Below are positions 1 to 5,223 of a stretch of DNA of 8,539 bases, in pieces. Position numbers and translations under genes: made by a program. Source of the DNA: Dehalococcoidia bacterium (GTDB taxonomy: Bacteria > Chloroflexota > Dehalococcoidia > GIF9 > AB-539-J10); assembly GCA_023229725.1 (NCBI GenBank), contig JALNYR010000112.1:1-8539 (forward strand), written 5' to 3'. Numbering within the stretch: the first letter of the stretch is position 1; the number at the start of each line of letters is the position of its first letter. A model generated the notes under the pieces. It did no database searches. It was not told the origin of the DNA and saw only the letters and a list, made by a program, of their open reading frames with translations.

Positions 1-1
1 C

Positions 2-181
2 ACTATCGACATCGATATTCCTGCCGGCAGACTCGGCCTTGGCGTCGAGGAGCCGGAGCTGGCTCGCAGGCGTGCCGCATGGTCGCAACCCCGGTCGAAG
101 GCGGAGCCGGGCAGCTACCTTGAGAGATACGCCCGACTCGTCACGTCCGCCATGAGCGGAGCCGTGTTCACGCGCGAGTAG
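2..181 (+). CDS. ilvD: dihydroxy-acid dehydratase, C-terminal end (partial)
   Basis: The window opens inside this gene; the last 59 codons are present, ending at TAG 179-181. IlvD dehydrates 2,3-dihydroxy-3-methyl acids to 2-keto acids in valine, leucine and isoleucine synthesis, using an Fe-S cluster in the cytoplasm. The visible part matches the family's C-terminal end in order: TIDIDIP, then EELARRRAAW-like EPELARRRAAW, then GSYLERYARLVTSAMSGAV shortly before the stop. The catalytic and cluster-binding residues lie upstream, outside the window. Only 34 nt separate the stop from the next gene and no terminator is visible between them, so the two may be co-transcribed. The identification is firm because this tail is highly conserved; the related sugar-acid dehydratase Edd differs at the C-terminus. 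Confidence 0.93.
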   Translation, partial: TIDIDIPAGRLGLGVEEPELARRRAAWSQPRSKAEPGSYLERYARLVTSAMSGAVFTRE

Positions 182-215
182 GCGCCCGGAGGCAAACCGT
201 AGGAAGGAGGCCCGG

Positions 216-887
216 ATGCTCATCCAGTGGCTGGGACATGCCGCAGTCAAGCTCTCGGCGGAGGGGAAGGTCGTCTACATCGACCCCGCTGAGATGGACT
301 ACGTCGGCGGGAAGGCTGCGAGCCTCTTCGCGCGGCCCGAGCCGGCGGACGTTATCCTCTTCACCCACCAGCACGACGACCACTGCAAGCCGGCCTCGTA
401 CAAGGCCATGTTGAAGCCGGATACCGTCCTCATCGGCCCACCGGCCTGTCGCGAGAAGGCGGGCAAGGCCTTGCGCACCGTCCGGGCGGGAGACAGCGTC
501 ACCGTCGGTCAGGTCGCCGCGCGCGCGGTCGCCGCCTACAACATCAAGCGCCAGAGGTCGCCGGGCGTCCCCTTCCACCCGCGCGGCAGCGGCGTGGGCT
601 ATGTGGTGACGCTCGGTGGCCGCACTGTCTACCACAGCGGCGACACAGAGCCGGTGCCCGAGATGAAGGACGTCGGGCGCGTGGACGTGATGTTCCTGCC
701 GGTTGACAATCAGTACGCCATGTCGCCGGCGGAGGCGGTGCAGGCCGCGGTCGCCATCGGAGGAACCACGCTGGTGCCCATGCACTACTTCGACACCGTC
801 GTGGCGGAGGTCATCGCAGCCGCGAAGGCCCAGCCCGGCGTGAAGCTGCACGTCCTGAAGGTCGGAGAAACGCTCGAGCTGCGGTGA
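216..887 (+). CDS. UlaG/YtkL-type metallo-beta-lactamase-fold hydrolase
   Basis: The product is a 223-residue soluble protein of the metallo-beta-lactamase superfamily, with a length typical of the UlaG/YtkL-like branch. The metal motif HxHxDH is HQHDDH at residues 51-56. Further expected ligands are H121 in the FHPRG segment, D143 in YHSGDT and H190 in VPMHYF. The N-terminus WLGHAAVKL is the usual first strand. These sites imply a two-metal hydrolase, but the substrate cannot be read from sequence; the branch includes an ascorbate-6-phosphate lactonase and many uncharacterised members. The ATG at 216 has a good Shine-Dalgarno (AGGAAGGAGG) about 6 nt upstream. It follows ilvD by 34 nt, probably in the same transcript, although a role in branched-chain amino acid synthesis is not implied. 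No signal peptide is seen, so it should be cytoplasmic. Confidence 0.9.
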   Translation: MLIQWLGHAAVKLSAEGKVVYIDPAEMDYVGGKAASLFARPEPADVILFTHQHDDHCKPASYKAMLKPDTVLIGPPACREKAGKALRTVRAGDSVTVGQVAARAVAAYNIKRQRSPGVPFHPRGSGVGYVVTLGGRTVYHSGDTEPVPEMKDVGRVDVMFLPVDNQYAMSPAEAVQAAVAIGGTTLVPMHYFDTVVAEVIAAAKAQPGVKLHVLKVGETLELR

Positions 888-894
888 CAGAGCT

Positions 895-918
895 CCCGGA
901 CGCCGCGCGACGTCCGGG
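895..918 (+). other. intergenic hairpin between hydrolase and membrane-protein genes
   Basis: An 8-bp perfect inverted repeat, CCCGGACG (895-902) and CGTCCGGG (911-918), encloses an 8-nt loop. It begins 8 nt after the hydrolase stop. No T-run follows, so it is either a weak terminator or a processing or stability element in a continuing transcript. Confidence 0.45.
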
Positions 919-966
919 GCGCCGACAGGCGGTCTCACCAGCCGGAAACACAAGGGAGAGGAAGCA

Positions 967-1770
967 GTGAAGAACCTTCCGTCGTACGCTGTGCCGCTGT
1001 CGGTCGCGGTCGGCATCCTCACGGCCGTCGCTGCGATACAGGGACTGTTCGTCGATAGCACGTACGCCAATGAGGCGCGGTCGTTCGCGGTACAGGGAAG
1101 AGCGCAGGACCTCGTCACACTTGTGTGGGTGCTGCCCCTCTTCGGCGTTGCCGTCTACCACCTGAGGCGCGGCTCGCTGGCGGCGAGGCTCGGCTGGCTC
1201 GGCATGCTGCTCTACTTCGCGTACACGTACCTGCTCGCCGCGATGGGCCTGGCCTACAACCACCTGTTCCTGCTCTACGTCGCCATCTACGGGCTGTCGC
1301 TCGCTCTGCTCATCGTCGGGCTGACGTGCGTGCACCTGAGCGACCTGCCGTGGCGGTTCTCGCTCCGCTTCCAGCGCCGGGCAAACGCCGCGTTCATGTT
1401 TGCCGTGGGCGTGCTGCTTGCGGGCCTGTGGCTGACGGAGATCGTGCGCTCGCTCGTCGCCGGCGTTCCCCCGGCGATGCTTTCCGACACGGTGACGCAG
1501 TCGCTGGTCGTCCAGGCGCTCGACCTCGGCATCCTCGTCCCGCTCAGCATCGTCGCCGGCGTCTCGCTGTTGCGGGGCACCGGCCTCGGCTATCTGCTTG
1601 GCGGCCTTGTCCTCACGAAGGCTGTCACGATGGGTCCCGCGCTGCTGTCGATGGCGGCGTTCCTCTCTGCCGCGGGATTCCCGGTGGCTCCACCCATGGT
1701 CATCTTCGCGGTCCTCGTGACAGGAGCCGGCGGCTACTTCGCGTGGCGATTCGTCAGCATCCTGCGCTGA
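967..1770 (+). CDS. multi-pass membrane protein of unknown function
   Basis: I do not recognise this 267-residue protein. It is strongly hydrophobic, with about eight predicted membrane segments near residues 8-28, 47-66, 74-95, 98-123, 141-162, 183-202, 206-235 and 241-262. Basic linkers include HLRRGS (65-70) and RFSLRFQRR (130-138). No Walker, heme-ligand, protease or transporter signature is apparent. The segment YNHLFLLYVAIYGLS (98-112) could help a family search. The start is GTG at 967, preceded by GGGAGAGG with about 5 nt spacing; no in-frame ATG lies near the N-terminus. It lies 79 nt after the hydrolase, with a hairpin between, so co-transcription is possible but uncertain. Codon use looks like that of its neighbours. 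Confidence 0.82.
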   Translation: MKNLPSYAVPLSVAVGILTAVAAIQGLFVDSTYANEARSFAVQGRAQDLVTLVWVLPLFGVAVYHLRRGSLAARLGWLGMLLYFAYTYLLAAMGLAYNHLFLLYVAIYGLSLALLIVGLTCVHLSDLPWRFSLRFQRRANAAFMFAVGVLLAGLWLTEIVRSLVAGVPPAMLSDTVTQSLVVQALDLGILVPLSIVAGVSLLRGTGLGYLLGGLVLTKAVTMGPALLSMAAFLSAAGFPVAPPMVIFAVLVTGAGGYFAWRFVSILR

Positions 1771-1785
1771 GCCGTGGTCGCCCGG

Positions 1786-1798
1786 GCCGGGTCCCGGC
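1786..1798 (+). terminator. short GC hairpin followed by T-rich stretch
   Basis: GCCGG (1786-1790) and CCGGC (1794-1798) with a 3-nt loop are followed by GTTCCTGTTCCTTT. The stem is only 5 bp and the T-run is interrupted. Its place, 15 nt after the membrane-protein stop and just before a promoter, fits a weak intrinsic terminator. Confidence 0.3.
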
Positions 1799-1810
1799 GT
1801 TCCTGTTCCT

Positions 1811-1839
1811 TTGACAGCCGCTGACGGATGCGCTATGGT
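1811..1839 (+). promoter_or_regulatory. sigma70-type promoter for the glycosyltransferase operon
   Basis: A perfect -35 box TTGACA (1811-1816) is followed by a 17-nt spacer and TATGGT (1834-1839; 4 of 6 to TATAAT). Transcription would start near 1846, giving a leader of about 160 nt before the ATG at 2009. This is the best promoter match in the window. Confidence 0.7.
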
Positions 1840-1889
1840 GCACTGACGCTCCCCGGCCCGTCGCAATGCCGGAAGGAGGTAGTAGACAC

Positions 1890-1949
1890 ATGCGGAACAC
1901 CTATCGGCAGGTCTGCACGCTTCCTGAGTCGCTCCAGTTCCCGGGGTGA
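1890..1949 (+). CDS. possible 19-residue leader peptide upstream of glycosyltransferase
   Basis: The short ORF reads MRNTYRQVCTLPESLQFPG followed by TGA. Its start codon sits 9 nt behind the very strong Shine-Dalgarno GGAAGGAGGT (1871-1880), far better than anything in front of the glycosyltransferase ATG at 2009. It lies about 45 nt downstream of the predicted transcription start. Its stop codon overlaps an in-frame GTG of the glycosyltransferase reading frame (GTGA at 1946-1949) and falls inside a hairpin. That layout suits translational coupling or a regulatory leader peptide. There is no run of one amino acid as in classical attenuators; it ends Pro-Gly-stop. That it is translated is inference from the binding site alone. 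Confidence 0.45.
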   Translation: MRNTYRQVCTLPESLQFPG

Positions 1950-1975
1950 CCGCCTCCGCCGCGTCACGACGGAAC
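1937..1975 (+). promoter_or_regulatory. leader hairpin spanning the short-ORF stop and alternative GTG start
   Basis: GTTCC (1937-1941) pairs with GGAAC (1971-1975), and GTGAC (1946-1950) pairs with GTCAC (1963-1967), with a 4x3 internal loop and a 12-nt apical loop. An alternative outer pairing uses CCCGGG (1940-1945) with CCCGGG (1975-1980). Ribosomes finishing the 19-codon ORF would run into this structure. A regulatory role is inferred. Confidence 0.4.
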
Positions 1976-2008
1976 CCGGGCAGGCGTCCCACGCAGGGCG
2001 GCAGCCAT

Positions 2009-3385
2009 ATGAAACCCGAACACATGCTTCCGGAGAACACGATATTCGTGCTCCTCTCCTTTGAGGGGCCCGATCCCTACTCCCTCGCGGGCGGGCTGGG
2101 CGTGCGCATCACGCACGTGGCGCAGACCCTTGCGAGAAAGGGCTTCCACACGCACCTGTTCTTCATCGGTGACCCCAGTGCGAAGGGGGAGGAGTTCCTG
2201 GAGGACGGGAAGCTCATCCTGCACCGCTGGTGCCAGTGGATAAGCAAGTTCCACCTCAGCGGCGTCTACGACGGCGAGTACGCCAAGCAGGAGGACTTCA
2301 GTCGCTCGATACCGCCGTGGGTCATCGAACGGATAATCCGTCCCGCAGTCGCGGACGGCAAGCTCGTGCCCGTGCTGGCCGAGGAGTGGCACACCGCCGA
2401 GGCGGCGTGCCGCCTGAGCGAACAGCTCAAGGCAGCCGGGCTCAGGGACGAGGTCGGCATCTTCTGGAACGCGAACAACACCTTCGGTTTCGAGCACATC
2501 GACTGGCTGCGGCTGCAGCGCGAGACGACGGTGACAGCGGTCAGCCGCTACATGAAGCACATCATGCGCGACCTCGGCGTCCCCACGCTCGTCATCCCGA
2601 ACGGCATTCCCGAGGACCTGTTGCGTCCCGTGAACGAACAGCTGTGCTCCGAAGTCCGGGACCGCATGGCAGGCGACCCCCTCCTCGTGAAAGTGGCCCG
2701 GTGGGACCCGGGCAAGGCATGGATGCAGTCAATCGAGGGGACGGCGTTGCTTAAGGAGAACGGCCGCCGGCCGGTATTCATCGCCAGGGGCGGCATGGAG
2801 GGGTACGGGGGCGAGGTGCTCGCACATGCCGCGAAGCTCGGACTCACCGTGCAAGACGTGAACGCCGACGGCGACAGTGTGGAGGCGCGACTCGAGGCCA
2901 TCATGTCGGCGTCGGATGCCGATGTCCTGAACGTCAAGTTCCATTGCCAGCACGAGTTGCTGCGCACGCTCTACCACGCCTCGGATGCGGTGCTCGCCAA
3001 TAGCGCGCACGAGCCGTTCGGGCTCGTGGGGCTCGAGGTCATGGCCTCCGGCGGCGTCGTCTTCACCGGCGGCACGGGAGAGGACTACGCACAGCACTTC
3101 TTCAACAGCATCGTCCTCGATACGAACGACGCCGAGGAGATTGCCGGCTATCTCGATTACCTTGCCGCGCATCCGGGCGTCGGAGACCGCCTGCGTCGAG
3201 CCGGACAGATGACGGCGCGCCAGTACACGTGGCCGTTCGTAATGGATGGTCTCATCGAGCGTCTGGAGAGCCGGGCACGGGTGCGAGGTGCGCTGGCCAA
3301 GCCGTACGAGGTCGTGCTCGAGCACGCGCACGACTCACGCAGAGACCCGTCACAGCTGGACGCCGTGGCGCTGGCCGGCCAGTGA
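2009..3385 (+). CDS. GT-B fold glycosyltransferase (GT4/starch-synthase-like)
   Basis: This 458-residue protein is a retaining, nucleotide-sugar-dependent GT-B glycosyltransferase. The N-terminal acceptor domain starts with TIFVLLSFEGPDP and the donor-loop motif SLAGGLGVRITHVAQTLARKG (residues 25-45). The linker has VSRYMKHIM and IPNGI (196-200). The donor half shows the phosphate-binding pair R231/K236 in VARWDPGK and the EX7E signature E335-E343 in HEPFGLVGLE, followed by a GGTGEDY loop. The acceptor and sugar are unknown; glucan, trehalose or glycolipid synthesis are all possible. No signal peptide or membrane segment is seen. The ATG at 2009 is chosen because homology-like sequence begins just after it, but its Shine-Dalgarno is weak (AGGG, 10 nt away). 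An in-frame GTG at 1946, overlapping the stop of the short upstream ORF, would add 21 basic, low-complexity residues. The small gene 38 nt downstream is probably in the same operon. Confidence 0.88.
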   Translation: MKPEHMLPENTIFVLLSFEGPDPYSLAGGLGVRITHVAQTLARKGFHTHLFFIGDPSAKGEEFLEDGKLILHRWCQWISKFHLSGVYDGEYAKQEDFSRSIPPWVIERIIRPAVADGKLVPVLAEEWHTAEAACRLSEQLKAAGLRDEVGIFWNANNTFGFEHIDWLRLQRETTVTAVSRYMKHIMRDLGVPTLVIPNGIPEDLLRPVNEQLCSEVRDRMAGDPLLVKVARWDPGKAWMQSIEGTALLKENGRRPVFIARGGMEGYGGEVLAHAAKLGLTVQDVNADGDSVEARLEAIMSASDADVLNVKFHCQHELLRTLYHASDAVLANSAHEPFGLVGLEVMASGGVVFTGGTGEDYAQHFFNSIVLDTNDAEEIAGYLDYLAAHPGVGDRLRRAGQMTARQYTWPFVMDGLIERLESRARVRGALAKPYEVVLEHAHDSRRDPSQLDAVALAGQ

Positions 3386-3423
3386 GAGGACGCGAGTTCA
3401 TGGCAGAGAACAGGAGGACCAGC

Positions 3424-3729
3424 ATGGCAAGGATGTTTCCTTCGGAAGCCAACCGGCTTCTCAAGAATGTGCCCGAGCAGTTCACGTTCTACTGCCAGGA
3501 TGGGGGCAGGTTCTGGAACCTTCAGGACCTGGCGCGCGCCGTCGCCAGCATGAGCGCCGAGGTATTCGAGCACCACGTGAACGCTGAGAAGAACGATTTC
3601 GCCAACTGGGTGTTCGATGTCGTCGGCGACCACGCCCTCGCCCACGAGTTGCGGAACACGCGGAGCCTTGCCACCACGTCACGCCGTCTCAACGAACGCG
3701 TGGCCTTGCTTGAGGCGCGAAGAGGCTGA
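3424..3729 (+). CDS. small DUF5752-like protein
   Basis: A 101-residue soluble protein. Features seen are a hydrophobic/aromatic N-terminal strand EQFTFYCQDGGRFWNLQDLA (17-36), a Ser-Glu-His helix SAEVFEHHVN (44-53), then KNDFANWVFDVVGDHALAHEL (55-75). The pattern 'F-F-G-nLxxLa ... S-x4-H ... DFaNWv-dviGD-eLA' recalls proteins annotated DUF5752, which I remember as lying beside glycosyltransferase genes, as here. This is family recall and was not checked. The start at 3424 is picked because AGGAGG (3412-3417) lies 6 nt upstream; an ATG at 3400 would add eight residues with a poorer site. The C-terminal third is a likely amphipathic helix ending LNERVALLEARR. The function is unknown; a partner or regulator of the upstream glycosyltransferase is a reasonable guess. 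Confidence 0.8.
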   Translation: MARMFPSEANRLLKNVPEQFTFYCQDGGRFWNLQDLARAVASMSAEVFEHHVNAEKNDFANWVFDVVGDHALAHELRNTRSLATTSRRLNERVALLEARRG

Positions 3730-3757
3730 CGGAACACGACGGCCGGCGGAACTGAGC

Positions 3758-3778
3758 GGGAGGGGAGATTCCTCTCCC
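3758..3778 (+). terminator. terminator-like hairpin after the glycosyltransferase operon
   Basis: GGGAGGGGA (3758-3766) pairs with TCCTCTCCC (3770-3778) through 9 bp including one G-U, around a 3-nt loop. It lies 28 nt after the stop of the small gene. No T-run follows. The same two 9-nt arms recur at 8086-8112 after another gene, which supports a transcript-end role. Confidence 0.5.
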
Positions 3779-4033
3779 TCGGCATCCGCGGTAGTCAAGA
3801 CCGGGGCACATCATCTGTCCAGACGGGCACGGGCTGGGGCCGCGCCACGGCAGACAGGCACAACCCCACCAGCGCAAGCATCCAGTCTCTCCACCGGCTG
3901 GACCCGGTGGAGGCCGCCCGTGCGGCGCATCCTCCACCGGGACCTTCATCCGGCCGACTGAGAGGAGGGAGAGTATCGCGGCCGAGCAGGCCGCTTCCGA
4001 CATATGACCACACACGGCGTCTCGCCGGTGCTG
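3779..4033. other. non-coding stretch between convergent genes, with alternative hairpins
   Basis: No ORF here has a credible start or a protein-like composition. The notable content is three related arms: CTCCACCGG (3889-3897), CCGGTGGAGG (3904-3913) and CCTCCACCGG (3931-3940). The middle arm can pair with either flank. Pairing left gives a 9-bp perfect stem with a 6-nt loop. Pairing right gives a 10-bp stem continued by CCGC/GCGG (3914-3917 with 3922-3925), with CGCAT (3926-3930) bulged. The element sits downstream of both convergent transcripts and could act on either strand, as a terminator or a 3'-end structure. Confidence 0.5.
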
Positions 4034-4594
4034 TCATCTCCACGCCACCATCCTGGCCACCTGATTCGCTGCCCGAACGTTGCGGGCGGAAACCACATGC
4101 ATAGCCGTCTCGCGCGCGACATCCTCGGCCCAGAAGCGAATCTCGCTGAAATCCCGGAAGTCGCCTGAGAACCCGGCCCTCGCCAGGAACTTCGCCACGG
4201 GGTCGTCAGTCTGGTCGTCGAGCTTACCGCCGAACGTGGCGTATCCCTTCGCGCCAACGTGCTCGGCGAACAGGCTCACGTTCAAGGGCAGCGAGCGCAC
4301 GATGGCCTGTGCGGAGTGCCCCAGCGGGCCGCTCTGGAACAACCAGACATCGCGCTCTCGCAGGTCACGGCCGAACCGGTCCATGAACGCAAGCGCATCC
4401 GCGCGCCACTTGCCGCCGTACACTGCGCTGCCGAGCACCACGCCATCGTAACCGGTCACGTCCTGCACTTCGGCAACCGGCAGCACATCCGTCTCGATGC
4501 CAGTGCGGCGGAGCGTCAGAGAGATGGCTCGCGCGACCTCGGCGGTGGAGCCGTGTACGCTCGAGCAGGCAACCAGCATCCTCAGTTCATCCAT
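4034..4594 (-). CDS. flavodoxin-domain protein, HemG-like
   Basis: A 186-residue protein with a flavodoxin fold. The FMN phosphate loop is SSVHGSTAEVA (residues 11-21) after strand LRMLVAC. The second FMN-contacting stretch is GVVLGSAVYGGKW (51-63), followed by VWLFQSGPLGH (83-93). The length and the late motif RDFSEIRFWAEDVA (147-160) resemble menaquinone-dependent protoporphyrinogen oxidase HemG and related stand-alone flavodoxin-domain proteins. Whether it acts in heme synthesis or as a general electron carrier cannot be told, since no heme genes are nearby. The ATG at 4594 has GAGGAG 6 nt upstream; an earlier in-frame start at 4627 would add eleven polar residues and is less likely. It is encoded alone on the minus strand, convergent with the glycosyltransferase operon. 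Confidence 0.87.
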   Translation of the reverse strand: MDELRMLVACSSVHGSTAEVARAISLTLRRTGIETDVLPVAEVQDVTGYDGVVLGSAVYGGKWRADALAFMDRFGRDLRERDVWLFQSGPLGHSAQAIVRSLPLNVSLFAEHVGAKGYATFGGKLDDQTDDPVAKFLARAGFSGDFRDFSEIRFWAEDVARETAMHVVSARNVRAANQVARMVAWR

Positions 4595-4643
4595 CTCGGT
4601 CTCCTCGCTCCGCCCCTCCGGGGGCAATCAATTCGTCTACCCA

Positions 4644-4672
4644 TTTGTACGGTTGCGGCGGCGCTGTATCAC
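4644..4672 (-). promoter_or_regulatory. possible promoter of the flavodoxin-domain gene
   Basis: On the minus strand, GTGATA (4672-4667) and TACAAA (4649-4644) are 17 nt apart, each 4 of 6 to consensus. The gene's ATG lies about 50 nt further on. The match is modest and could be chance in so long a gap. Confidence 0.3.
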
Positions 4673-5015
4673 ACCGCCCGGAGAGAATCTCTTCGTCCTG
4701 CCTCCTTACCGTGATAAACGACTGAGGGACGGTCCGGTCACTGCCCTCACACCAAGCATAGGTCGGGACCGGGTCCGGCAACGACGGTCTACAGGCTGGA
4801 ACCGGCATCCCACTGACGGACGGTTTCGCGCTCATCAGGATGATGGAACACGATGGACGCACGTCCGGGAGCCATGCCGGACCATCGACGGCCCGCCGGC
4901 ACATCGGACAGGTTGCGGGTGGCCAAGCCCGGGCCGCCGTCGTCACCACCCTGGTCCTGTCGTCGTGTTCCGAACCTGCAGGGCGAAGCGGCCGCTCGTC
5001 AGACCCGGGAAGATT

Positions 5016-5035
5016 GGGCCGGAAGGCCCCCTTTT
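5016..5035 (+). terminator. terminator-like hairpin with T-run inside the intergenic gap
   Basis: GGGCC (5016-5020), loop GGAA and GGCCC (5025-5029) are followed by CCTTTT. The GNRA-class loop on a GC stem and the trailing T-run look like an intrinsic terminator for plus-strand RNA, although no gene is seen upstream of it on that strand. The stem is short (5 bp). Confidence 0.35.
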
Positions 5036-5086
5036 CCGCGTCCCGTGCGTTGTATATGGAGGAATGGAACCGGCAGTGCAGCCAGT

Positions 5087-5132
5087 CATGCGCCGGGCCC
5101 GGCCTTGCGGCAGGCCGATGGCCCGGCACATG
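5087..5132 (+). other. long imperfect hairpin upstream of the surface-protein gene
   Basis: CATG (5087-5090), GCCGGGCC (5092-5099) and CGGCCT (5100-5105) pair with AGGCCG (5112-5117), GGCCCGGC (5120-5127) and CATG (5129-5132). That is 18 bp with one C-A mismatch and a 2-nt AT bulge, capped by a 6-nt loop. It is the longest inverted repeat I found. It ends 91 nt before the TTG start of the surface protein and could lie in its 5' untranslated region or be a terminator or protein-binding site. Confidence 0.55.
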
Positions 5133-5210
5133 TTTCCGCTCCGGCGGGCATATCTTCACAGGAAGCTAACAATCGCGGTCCATGATACCTGCAGACTCTG
5201 TACACTCTAG

Positions 5211-5218
5211 GGAGGAGG
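5211..5218 (+). promoter_or_regulatory. Shine-Dalgarno that fixes a TTG start
   Basis: GGAGGAGG lies 5 nt ahead of the TTG at 5224-5226. The only earlier in-frame ATG (5182) has no such site and would place a charged stretch before the signal peptide, so this site decides the start. Confidence 0.75.
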
Positions 5219-5223
5219 ACCAC

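Larger units (their letters stand above)
4595..5223. other. 629-nt intergenic region without a convincing gene
   Basis: This lies between the divergent flavodoxin-domain and surface-protein genes. Open frames exist on both strands, but their translations are Arg/Pro/Cys-rich with no recognisable domain, and they look like translations of GC-rich non-coding DNA. A 48-codon frame from 5064 to 5210 has GGAGG only 1 nt before its ATG and an Arg-rich product, so I do not call it. The region contains a possible promoter for the minus-strand gene, a terminator-like hairpin (5016-5035) and a long hairpin (5087-5132). An untranslated RNA on the plus strand ending near 5035 is possible but unproven. 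Confidence 0.55.

Noticed and set aside
168..1118. 316-codon minus-strand frame opposite the hydrolase gene.
   Set aside because: The hydrolase has all its metal ligands and a good ribosome binding site; the opposite frame has neither a domain nor a start signal.
811..2040. Long open frame on the minus strand (409 codons).
   Set aside because: Its translation is rich in Arg, Glu, Gln and His with no domain, and it lies opposite well-supported plus-strand genes; it is the mirror of their GC-rich codons.
1828..2064. 78-codon plus-strand frame in the glycosyltransferase leader.
   Set aside because: It would start within the promoter, ahead of the predicted transcription start, and has no binding site or protein-like composition.
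4823..4838. Hammerhead-ribozyme-like core on the minus strand (CTGATGA, 4 nt, GAAAC).
   Set aside because: The core words match and a 4-bp stem III can be drawn, but stem II would have no loop and stem I does not pair next to the core. Probably chance.
4587..5159. 190-codon minus-strand frame and 237-codon plus-strand frame across the 4595-5223 gap.
   Set aside because: Both are Pro/Arg/Cys-rich without conserved motifs, lack proper binding sites, and overlap the flavodoxin-domain gene start.
5064..5210. 48-codon ORF just ahead of the surface-protein gene, preceded by GGAGG.
   Set aside because: The binding site is only 1 nt from the ATG, the product is Arg-rich without a family, and most of its middle is the long hairpin.
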